Part shown: positions 24,401 to 36,400 of the stretch, one piece after another | Numbering within the stretch: position 1 is the first letter of the stretch | Layout of the letters: each line of letters starts with the position of its first letter | Origin: Chelydra serpentina | Lineage: Eukaryota; Chordata; Testudines; Chelydridae | Assembly (NCBI GenBank): GCA_037349315.1 | Contig: JBAIAC010000057.1 | Coordinates: forward strand, 6,758,001-6,822,000 | Length of the DNA: 64,000 nt | Direction of reading: 5' to 3' | Made by a program: the position numbers and the translations under genes | The notes under the pieces: generated by a model | Seen by the model: only the letters and a program-made list of their open reading frames with translations | What the model was told of the DNA's origin: nothing | Database searches by the model: none

Positions 24401-27400
24401 AAGCGGTGCTTAATTTGTAATGAGAGGTGCCGGGGCTCTAGCAATTTGTTTTAGTTCCATAACTGATGCAGCAGGGGCTCAGCCCTGGCACAGATTAAGC
24501 TCTGCCTGCAAGGACATTTTGATTGCATCTTTTGCCAGAAGATCACCTGCATAGAGACTGGTATATGGGCAACCTTTTTCACGCCTCCGAGCATAAATTG
24601 TGGAATGCACCAGTGAGAAATAGACTTGTCTTGAATAGGAGGAAATTGAGTTCCTCTCTGTGTGGAATGCAGCCCAGCATCATCACCTTGATAAACCTTC
24701 AGCTAATCTGAGAGACCTTCACTGACTAAGTAGCTGGACCCCCGTCCATCTCCCATTTGCATCCGATAATGTTCCTGTCAATCTCCGTTTCATGTCACAC
24801 TCATGCGCTAGGTGGGAAGGGTTTGAAGTTCCTTCCTATCACCTCTGTTATTGGTGTTAGCTGTCTTCAGTCATTCATGGATATACCTGTATGTGTATGT
24901 AAATGTATATATATGTGTCCAATGGATATATCTGTGTGTTTGCTTGCTAGCTCCCTGTATTTTGAAGCACTGGCCAAGTTGGACATGATTTTGTGATAGC
25001 CGAAACGGAAATGGGGTCAGTTAGTGAAATCCCACTCCAGCAGATCAAGAGAAAGGGATGGCAAGGCCATTGGGTTTATTTATGGGAAATCTAAACTCCC
25101 ACACTTTCAGTGCTGTATGCATAAAAATAAAGCATACAGATTGTTATCGAAAGAGACGTATTTCTATCATGGTTCAGATGTCTCAGTCCAGTGATTTTTT
25201 TTTACTTTTCTAGCAGCAGAAAACTCATGCTGCCACTGCAGCAATGACTCCGAGTGTAGAGGTAGCAATCTCCCCAGTTAAATTGTTGGGTCATTAATGC
25301 CACCTACCTCACTGCTGCCAGAAAAGAAGCTAAAAATGGCCCTGCAGGTCCAAAGCGTGTGGGATGCTGATTCTTTCCTTTCCCTGCCTCTCCCACAGAA
25401 AGGAAAACGCTTTCATACAAAAGTCTTCCCTACAGTTTGCTGTGTTTTATTTATACAGCATGAAAATATTTATTTTTGGGGTGTCAGTTTCCTTTTACCT
25501 TTGTTTTGCCGAAAGGGGTGTATTTTGCTTCCTAATTATGACAGGCCCCCAGATTTGTGGCCTCCCGGCTAACCAAGATTAGCACGGAGAGCAGAGTCAC
25601 TGGCCCAAAAGTGGGATGGGATTAGAACTATTTATAAGAGGCTACTTTAGGGCTTCTATTATGGATACTTGGCCCATCTGAGGGAGTATCTTTGGGGCTA
25701 TCATCGCTTCATGGTACGGTTGCTTCATTGTAGAAGGGAGCACATGGAGAAGTTTTAACATTTGCTTGCTGGAAACGTCCGAGATTCGGCGAAAGGGTAT
25801 CAAGTTAAAAAGAGGAAACAAAAGCAAAACTGCAGCTCGCGCTACATTGAGCATGATGTGTCCCTGTACAGTTTGTGTTTCATGTCAAGTATTGTTACGA
25901 TTAACTGACATCCTTGCTTACAAGTTTAACTAACCCTCGGAATTTTAAACAAAAATCCCCACCCAAAGCGAAAAGAGGACGACCTGCGTGGGGGGTTCTT
26001 TTTTGCAAAACAAAACAGTCGCATGCTGGACGCTAACACCAAGCTTTACACTGTGTGTGTGATACGGCTGAGCTGCTCCATAAGGCTCTGTCTTTAACTG
26101 CTCAAGGCACACCCTGCAACTCTGGTAAGTAAAAGCCTTTTATGTCCCCTCTCTCTTCCTCTTCTTTCTGTGGCTTGTTCAGTAAGGACCGTGCATGCTG
26201 GGGTCTGGCAGTGGTCTTAGAGAGTTTAAGAGCCTCCCAATAGTTACCACGCCATCCACCCTGTAAAAAAGAGCGTGAGGGGCAATCCAGACCAACGCGC
26301 TGGAAGTTGTGTGTTTGTGGGCGCCATATCCAAGCCGCCGCGTCCCGTGGAACGTTCTCGTGACACATTTGCAAATAGAGAAACGTGAGCGTCTTAAAGA
26401 TATGAACTGAATTGATTGTATTCGTCACAAAATCCAGGTTCCCGTATTTCCCCTCTGCATGGGATTCCCTCGGGGGTATCTTCCAGTGTCCCAGGCTCTT
26501 GTACCCGAGCAACGGGAGTGTAGAAACCAGTAGCTCTGGTGTACATACTATAGGGGATGCTGGTTCCCATTTTGTCATCTTTGAGAATCCTGCTCCCTCC
26601 TGAGCATTCCCCTGCTTGTGCACCAAGAAAACACCAAGAAAAAGACCTCCCAGAAATACTTGAGGCGGGTGCTATTTTCGGAGCCTCAGTCCTGATCATG
26701 TTGCTTTCCACCCTGGCACCTAGGGTAGTCTAGAGCTATGTTTTCCCTGAGGCCTGGCCTTAGCTACTGGAGAGTTGGTCATTTCTGAAATACTCCAGTC
26801 AGGGAAGTTGTGGTGGCGGAGCCAGAGAACGCTGCTCTGGAGCCCACTTGCATGGGCAAAGGCGACTTCCTTGCCCTTTGGTGCATGGCTGGTCTGCTGT
26901 TGCTGGTGAGCTGGTATCTCCCATGGGGTTCCCTCTTTCCTGTGGGTGGCTGGCACTGCAGATCTGCATGGCAGGCACTGTGGGAGCAACTACGCCAGTG
27001 GGAGATTTCTGAACCACTGAAGGTGCTTTTTCTTTTGTCCTTTTGCCTCGTAGGGAGCACAAAACAGGGTTCCTATTGTCCGTCCCCTTTTGCATTGAAA
27101 TGTTGAAAGGCTAAAGTGCATGTCTGTCTAAATGTGTGTCTGTCTCTCTCTCTGTTGGTCGTTCAGTGGGACATTAGAAATCTGGGGTTTTGCTGCTTGC
27201 CGCTTTGCTGCGTTGTTGTACTGATGGGTGTCAGAAATGTCTCAGTGCTGCCACATGGGAGACTAGATGAGCTCTAAAACAACATGCAAGTTAGAAAATA
27301 CATAGTTGTTTCCATGAGCTTCACGCTCAGATGCTGAGATGCACTCGGAGTTGCATGTCATACCCGCTGGGCTCTGCTCTCTAGTCTCTTTAGGTTTTTT

Positions 27401-30400
27401 GTTTTGTTTTTCTTGTCCTGGAATCTGAGACATCCCTGGGCTGGATGCGCTGTAGTTATTTGAAATGGTTTGTTTTTAGCCATCTCTGTGGTTCCGATTT
27501 GATTTTTATTTTCTCTCTCCATTTTTAGGGATGTGACACAGTTGCGGGAGTGATAGACTTGGGCACAGTGGAAATATTCCCTATCTTTGGTGCCATGCAG
27601 AAAGGTCTCATAGACCAGGACACAGGCCTTGTGCTGCTGGAGGCTCAGGTTATCACGTCTGGCCTAGTTGTTCCGGAGACCAGCGAGACGCTCTCCTTGG
27701 AGGAAGGCCTGGCAAGAAACATCCTAGATCCCAGGACTGTCCAGCTGCTGCAGGAGCTGCAGGATACCCTTCTTCTGATACGTCAAATTAGCTTGGAAGG
27801 AAAACGGTTTCTGCCCACCGTTTCTGCACTAGAAGAGGGAAAGATCAGTGAGGATGTTGGACTGAAGATTTTAGAAGTTCACCTTGTTACAGGTGGCTTT
27901 ATAGACCCTTCAAGTCAGGGCCGGATCAGCTTGGAAAAGGCTGTTCAAGAAGGCCTCATAAGTACTCAGCTTCACTCAAAACTGGCCTCTCGCCTGAGAT
28001 CTTGCAGGAATTTGATTGACCCCAACACAGCCAAGAAAATCAGCCTGACCGAGCTAATGCAGCGATGTATCATTCACCAAGAGACTGGCCTGAGATTGCT
28101 GCCCGTGAAGCAGCTGGCAGGTGGGATGGTGAGCCTGAAATCAGGGAGGAAAGTGAGCATCTTCCGTGCTGTCCAGGAGGGGCTAATAGATAGGCAGGTC
28201 ACTGTGCGGCTGTTGGAAGCCCAGCTTTTTGCTGGGGGCATTGTAGACCCCAGAACAGGGCACAGGCTGACTGTGGACGAGGCAGTGAGACATAATTTGA
28301 TTGACCAGGATATGGCATGTGCACTCTTGATCCGACAACTTCAGGCAGGTGGCATTATAGATACCGTCACGGGAGAGAGACTGACAATAGATGAAGCGGT
28401 AAAGAGACATTTAGTAGCCTCGAGGATTGCACTGGTGATCCTGGAATCCCTTTGGTCCTTTATGGGGCTGTTGTGGCCGGAATCAGGCGAGATCCTCCCA
28501 GTTGCAGATGCCCTAGAGCAGGGCCTCCTGTCCACTGAATTGCCTCCTAAGATTCTTAGTAACAGGCAACTCATCAAGGCTCTCTTCATACCGGAAACCA
28601 CGGAGGTCTTGACCTGGAAGAAAGCAGTAGAGCATGGCATTTTGGAGAGAGATGTTGCCAAGAAGCTAAAATCTACCGTCATACCTGATGTGATGCCCAG
28701 TATGCAGCTGGCAGGCGCTGCAGCCAGAAGCAAACTGAGCATGGGCTCTGCAGGAAGGAGTCCCCCGTGTCATGAAGACCAAAGTCACCCTCTACTAAGG
28801 AGTGATGACGATAGGCTGATATTCCATTTGATGACCCACAGCTATATCAACATCCACAATGGCCACAAGCTGCTCCTAGTAGATGGAGAGTTAAATGATC
28901 TCACTAAAGCCGTTATACAAGCTCAAGAAAATGGATCAAGTACTCACCTGTTGGAAGCTAACGAGGATGGTTACAAAGGTCTGGAAGTTCTTGAGGAGAT
29001 CGAAGACTGGGAGAGTGCAAGTACTGAAAGGGAGCCCTGTAATGATTTGGCTTTGAAGCAACTTGAGTTTCAATTTACCGCTTTGAAAGAAGAGAAAGAA
29101 GTGCCAGAAAATACTTCTCTAGATGACAAAAATCCAGTGATACAAATTGAAAGTTTTCCATCAAGGTATAAAGAAAAAACTCTGAATCTGAAGGAACAGG
29201 AAGAGATTTCTGCAAAGCGAGCTTCCATTCAGAGTGAAATTGATGCTGAATCTGCAAGAGAACAAAGGCTGACTATAACCAGGAATGGAAATCAAATAGA
29301 ACTGTCTAGGCAAGAATCTGTTAATGACCCCATTAGAATCAGCTTTGAGATAAAGCCCAGAGAAGCAAAGGAAATGCTGATGGAGATGGGGATAGATTCC
29401 AGTGCTGCTAAACTTTTAATAGACGAAGTCAAAGATAGAGCACCTGAAATGGTAAGAGATGGTGTGAGAAAAGAAACCTACATATCTATGGAGGAATCAG
29501 AGATTATAGAGAAACCACAAATCATGCAAGAGAGAACTCCAAGAAGTGTGGAATCTGAAGTAGAGAGACAAGCTATTACGGATAAGAATTTGTTGAATAA
29601 GGAAAAAGCTAAGAACAGATCAGGGAAAAGAGAGGAAATCATGCCTCTTAAAACTGGAGACGAGGAGCAAATGGAAGAAAGAGAAACAGAAAAAACTGAA
29701 AGCACAAGAGTATTGGAAGTAGAAGAAAGGGATGTGGACGATTTATCAGTTGATTTCAGTATTAGTGAAACTTCTATGCTACCCAAACATTCCATGGAAC
29801 TGGGAGAAGACTGCACTTTAACAATGCTGGTGGCACAACTCCAAGGTGGGGGTATATACCATGAGCAGACGGGCAAGAATCTTCTTCTGAATGAAGCCAT
29901 AGCTTGTGGTGTGGTGTCCAGCCACACGGCTGTTAAACTGATGGAGAAAATGAAAATGTTCAGTGGCTTCTTTGACTCTCACACATGCGAATCATTAACC
30001 ACTGAAGAAGTTATTAGTGAAGGTCTGATGGATGAGAAACTTCTGCACAAGGTACTCACATCTGATAAAGCTATAAGTGGTGTTCTCGACCCATGTAGTA
30101 ATATTGTCTACTCTGTCAAGAATGCAGCTGAGGTTGGCCTACTGGATGAGGAAACAGCATTGAGAATTTTAGAAGGACAAGTAGTTACTGGAGGAATTGT
30201 TGACTTGAAACGAGGCAAAAAAATATCAGTCACTTTGGCTTCAAATCTTGGCTTGGTCAAGCCCTCTAATCAAGAGGAACTTATAAAGTTAGAGAAAGCT
30301 TCTAAAGGAAAAGATGCTGAAGATGAAACTAGACAGAAGCTCATTGGATTACAGGCTGAAACAAGTGGAATTATGGATCCTAAAACTAAAGAACCTTTAA

Positions 30401-33400
30401 CTATTGTCCAGTCGGTTGAAAAAGGGCTTCTCGATAAGGGGAAAGCCTTTCAACTCTTGACCAAACAGATAGCAGATGGAGGAATTATTCACCACATGTC
30501 TGGAATGAGACTTTCAGTAAATAATGCAATGAAACATGGATTGATCAATCAAGACTTGTTCAAAGAACTCATAAAGTCTGAAAATGTGTGTCTGCACCAG
30601 TATGTTCATCCAGAAAGAAAGGAACTTGTATCCTTGCCCAAGGCAGTGTCATTAGGGCTAATTAACTTGGACTTTCACGGTGAAGTCCAAGAAATACAGG
30701 CTTTGAGTGGAAGTGTTATTGACCCTGTTTCTGGCCAGAGGCTGGCTTTGTCTAAAGCTGTAAAGGAAGGATTGTTATCTGAGTCAGTTATGGAAAAGGC
30801 AATGTTGTCTTCCGAAATGAAACATGGAATTGTAGATCCTGAGAGCTGTATGATCATTCCCTACTCAGAATGTATAAAGAAGTGTAAAATTGACATTGAA
30901 TCTGGACAAAGGTATCTGGAGCTCGTTCCTTTCCGAGCAATCAAGGACAGGGTGACAGGGAACACTTTGACGTGTGCTCAGGCTGTAAAGCTGGGGGAAG
31001 TAGACCTGTTGCCCGCCTTGAGAGTACTGCAGGCTCAAGCAGACACTGGTGGCATTGTGGATGGCGCTACGGGCAAAAGACTATCTCTGATGTCTGCTTT
31101 GGAACAGGAAGTGGTGGATGAAGGAATGGTGAGAATCATTGCATCGAACCAGATGATGGCCGGAGGGATTGTTGACACTAATAGTGGGGGGAAAGTGCCT
31201 TTAAAGGAAGCGGTTGAAAGGGGATTAGTCAGCCAAAAATTAACTGTGGCTGTTCAGGAAGGCATTTGGATACTCCATGACAAATCTGATCCTGAAGAGT
31301 GGAGAGAATATAAACGCCACAACCAGCAGCTACTGCAAAATGGAACACCCAAAGAGGAAAGCTTGGCCATGGGTAGTCCTGCCACGGAGATGACTGATGA
31401 TGATGATGAACACAAAGCTGGACGCGAAGCAAAGGACTTCCATGCAGCTGGAGATGCTGCAGATGCTGATTCTGACCGATCACGTAAGGCAATGAGTATA
31501 ATGAGAGAAGAGGTGCTGAAATCACTTCCTCTTAAAACTTCAGAGGACAGTGTAGTGGGTCAACTCTTAGGAGAGGCTGAATTGTCCCCTGAACCTCCCT
31601 TAGTATTAGCCACAATGCCCGTATCTCTAGATGCAGCACTGAAGACCCAGAAAAAAGAGATTAGGAAAAACAGATCACAGGAACCCTGGAAAGAGGAATT
31701 GAGGGAGAGAGTAGAAGTAGTTGAGGAGACAGAAGAGGAAAGAGAGAGACTGACGGCAGGGAGAGAGCAATCATTTGCTGGCGAAATGATGCATCAAAGT
31801 GATGGGGACAAAGAAGGAATAGAGAGAGCCTTTTTCAGTAAAGATGGGGTTCTGGGAAAGACAGAAGCTACAGCTATGGAGTCTGAAGTAGATCAGAGAA
31901 GCTTAGATGAGCGAATGGAGGGGTCAAAAGCAGTAGAGGCAGCATCAAAAGAATCTGTTTCTGCGGATCAAGGAGAGGAAGAAATAGTCTGCATAAATGC
32001 TAATGAATCCTTCAAGCTCGCAATTGGCAATAAGCATATTGAAGACAAACCTGTAGAAGAAATAACAGTGAAGCATACTGAAATCACACCACACAGACCA
32101 GAGGCAAAAATTCTTGAGATCAGAAGTCTTGGTGCTCCAGAAATGTTGAGTGAGGCTGATCTAAAACCCATGGAAAAGAAGAAAACTGAGATAAAGAAGC
32201 CAAAGCAGATCAGTATCCCAGGAGAAACCACTAAACTAGGGAAATCTTCCAAGGAAAAACAATCCCTTCCTATCCCAGATTCCAAAGAAACTTTGATGAG
32301 AAAGATCAAGGAGGAATTGATCTCAAGTATTCAGGAATCAGTGTGTGAAACCACCACCAAGAAAACAGCTGGTGGGTTGCTGAGCGGTCTGGCTGAACAA
32401 AAGCAAACAGAGATTAGGGAGAAACAGGTTCCTGAAAGAGAAAACGAAGCGACTGCGTTGGGCCTGAAAGAGAATATCAAAGATGATCAGAAATTCAGCA
32501 TTGTCCCAAAGAGAGATGCACTTCAAGAGACAATCAGAGAGGAGATCAGAAATGGCAAGGACACCTCTGTAACAGATAAATCAGAGGAAAAAATACCCCA
32601 AGCAATGACCAAAGAGGAAACCAGAGATCTGGTATCCCCCGCAGTATGTATCGCAGAGAGAAAAACACCAGAGTTAATTACCAGCGAGGAATCCACAGGT
32701 GATCTAGAATCCTATGTAATCCCTGAACTAGAGAAACAGACTCTGAAAGAAACAACCACAGAGTTCACCATGGATGAAGCACGGTCCTCTACAACCTTCA
32801 AATCAGAAGGAATGACACCCCAGGAAATAACCAGAGAGGACAGCATCAGTGATCAAGAATCACGCTTAACTATGGCAGACAGGGAGAGATGGCAAGAACC
32901 TTCAAGAGAATCTACAAAACCAGCCAAGGTAAATGTTTTTTTTTAAAAATTCCTGGGTATTTATGTATATTTGATATAAATGAGCATGATTTTGGACAAA
33001 GTTGACAGCAAGAAGGATAAATGTAGTGAATGTAGGGCACCTATTGGAAGTTGTAGCCCCAGAAGATAGTAACTGGAATTGACTTGGCAAATGAAACTGT
33101 GATGTATTGGGGGAAACATTTGAACCTCAGTTATATTTTCTGAGAACATTACTTATAAATGACAGACACACAAGCCCATTGTTTAGCAGTTTGATGATAA
33201 CACTGCAGATTTGTTGCTATTTTTAAGTTCTGTTGGAAAAAGTATGTTTTATTTCTCTTTAGCAAATCTTGTAGATAAGATTAGCAAGTGAGCAGTCCCT
33301 AATGTGGAAAATTGCTGAGAGAGAAAATGCCAAGATTCCTTTATAATATCTCATTCTGATTTACTTTTCTCTCAAAATCTGAAGTATGTTTTGTCTTTTG

Positions 33401-36400
33401 ACTCCGCAGACTGTGTTCAGCAAACAGCTGTGTCTGGAACACGATGAGAAGCTGGTGTCTTATCTGTCCATGCTCCGAGATATTGAGATGAAAATTAAAC
33501 AGGTTCAACCTGTGGAGCTGAATTTAGAAGTGCTGCAAAACCTGCTGCATCAGGCTGAGGTCAGGGGGGCCACTGTACTAAAATTAGTCCATCTCCAATG
33601 CTCTTTTCTTTGGGTTAGTTCTTTTAGGGTGGTTTATGCACAGGGTCGCTAGGCTTTAGCAGCTGCTCACTGTCTCTTGTGATCACAATGAGGAACTTTA
33701 GTCTGGGATCTAAAAGATATTCAAATGCAAACACAGCGCGTCTGTCTCTCCAACTTTCTTTCTGGCTCAGGTCTTTGTCTGGGCTTAGACAATACATTCA
33801 TTTAATTCACAGTTAGGTTTGCTGTCTGGAATGAATTACTGTAACCTGGCCAGATGAGAATAGCTGGATGAACTGGTGGATGGTAATGAGTCGTTAGAGC
33901 AGATACACATATTGTTTGAATCCAGTTTCTTCCAGCCTTTGTGTTACTGTGGCTATGTCTTCGCCGCAAAGAAAAAAACCACGGAATGGAGTCCCAAAGC
34001 CCAGGTCAGTTGACTCAGGCAATGTAGACATTCGGGCTCGGAGACCCTCCCCCCTCACTCTAGCCTTAGCCCAAAAGTCTGCACTGCTATTTTTAGCCCC
34101 CGCAGCTGTGAGTCAGTTGACCCAGGGTCTGAGACTCCGTGCCGTGAGTCGTCGTCTTTTTTTGTTTTTTTTCCGCAGTGTAGGCGTACCCTGTGAATGC
34201 TGGCAGGGAGAGTATGAAATCATTGCGTCTTGGACTTAATGATACTGTCTTGCCTCAGGTCCTGGATGTGGAACTGAAGGATCTGTCCTCTCCCGTGGAT
34301 CAGGAGCTGGAATCCGTGAAGTGGATTGTGGCCAGCCAGCCCCAAGAAGTCCCTGAGCAATTGCTGAAAGCCTTGGAGAAAGATGCCAAGAACCTCCAGA
34401 AGTCTTTTAGCTCAGTGAGTGATGCCTTGGAGGCCTGGCTCCTAAACCTGCGCAGTGCTGCAGAAACTGAAAAGGTACCACTCACAAACAGACGTTTGTC
34501 CTCCCTATGCTGCTTCGGCCCTATACTGAGGGATTGCTGCGTTCATTCCTTCGTTAGTTGCCTGGTTTTAATTAGTGTACTTTTCATTTTCAGGCTAAAA
34601 TCTTAACACGGCATAAAAGGCTTGAGGGCAAGCTGGAAGAGCTGCAGAACTGGGTCTGTGATACCGCATTATCTCTGGACAGCAGTGATTACCACACTGC
34701 AACTGACGGGCACAGCTTGAATTGCTGCCTCCAACACTATAAGGTAGCCATAGCAACACCCCTAATCCTGACCGATAAAACTGTGGCCTCCAGGGAAGGG
34801 GGTGCTTTTAATCCAGCCTTCCTCCCTGAGTCTTTGTGGCTTTCCCTTTGTCGATTAGTGTGCAAGGAGATGCCAATATTCTAGCCTGGTTTTTAGACCT
34901 TGTGCTCTTGGGAGCATGAGTGATAATGCCACGCCGGGGTGAAAAGAGCCAAGGGTTTTTTCCCCCTGTTTTGTCTCCGCAACAAGTAAAACATCCTATT
35001 GCTGCTCAGCCCTTCAAGGACCATAGGGAAATAAAGATAAAAATAAGTAGTGATCTCCTCCAGAGCATGTCCTGGAGCCGTAACTCTTGGGAGTGGCGCT
35101 CAAACTGGTCAGTGGAGGCTGTCCTCATGGCTCACAGAGCTATGCTTTTGACACCCAAGCAGTGCGGGGTGGGGTGGGGGGTAAGATGTTGGAAGAAGAG
35201 GTAGCTCCAGGAGAGGTTTTTGCTGCTACACCATGATCGTCAGAATGAGGAAGCCGGAGGGCGATTGGCATATAGACCATAAACAGTCGCTTCTGAATCT
35301 GGGTACATCTCCAGCGCTGCACCGCACACGCTGAGAGAAACTGGGTCTGTGACTAGGATGCCAATGACAGGATGGTTTTTTTTCAAAGCTGTTGGGAGAT
35401 CTGGTGTAAAGAGAAAGGAGGAGACTTGGGAAACAGCGCTTTCCACACACCGTGTTACTCGTGTGCTGTTGTACGCGCTTCTGTTAGGGCTTCTCTATAC
35501 AAACACTTACTGGGTGGCAAGCTGGGGTGTGCATCTACCTCACACTGGCCTGCCACGCACTAAGTGTCTGTGTGGACTCTCCTGCCGCGTGCTAAAAATT
35601 GCCTGTGTGCTTTGATCTAAGCTGCTTTGGAACAGGAGGGTTTGACAGGAGGGTTCATTTGGACATTTAGGTCTGGTCTACACTGGGGGGGGGGGGTGGA
35701 AATCTATCTAGGATACGCAACTTCAGCTACGAGAATAGTGTAGCTGAAGTCAACGTTTGCTAGATCGAAGTAATTTTACTTACATCGGGTCCACGCGGTG
35801 CAGGCTCGCTCCCCCGTCGACTCCACTTCTGTCTCTCGCCGTGCTAGGGTACCGGAGTCGATGGGGAGCGCTTCTGGGATCGATTTATCGCGTCTAGATG
35901 AGACGCGATAAATCGAACCCCAATAGATCGATTACTACCTGCCAATTTGGCGGGTAGTATAGACGTACCCTTAGTGTGCAGCAGGCTAGTGCAGGGTAGT
36001 GTTACACCCCAGCTTGCCGCGAACTAAGTGTTCATATAGACAAGCTCTTCGTGTCTATTTGGGTGCCTGAAATATCTTGTTCTCGTGATGGAGATCTGGC
36101 TGGAATCTCTCTGCTTCTGCGCTGTAGGATTCTCTTTGCCTATGGATCTTGTCCAAAGCCAGCAGCTTAGGAAAGTGCACACAGACAAGAGTCACTTCAC
36201 TGACTAGCGTTTTCTCTCTTATGTTCAGGAGTTGAAACAGCCCCTTGCTCACACCAAATCTGAGCTCGATGCAACTGCTTTCGACATTCAGTTCTTTATC
36301 TCTGAGCACGCCCAGGACTTGACCCCCCAACAGAGCAGGCAGCTGCTGAGACTGCTCAACGAACTGCAGAAGTCTTTCCGGGACCTTTCTGAGCGTGTGG

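Noticed and set aside
26102..26626. 174-codon open frame on the minus strand in intron 25
   Set aside because: No recognisable domain, low-complexity mixed content and no splice or start context. Length is compatible with chance in a 3.5-kb intron.
29478..29927. 149-codon minus-strand frame inside the plakin-repeat exon
   Set aside because: It is Ser/Leu-rich because it is the reverse of the Glu/Lys-rich linker. A shadow of the coding strand.
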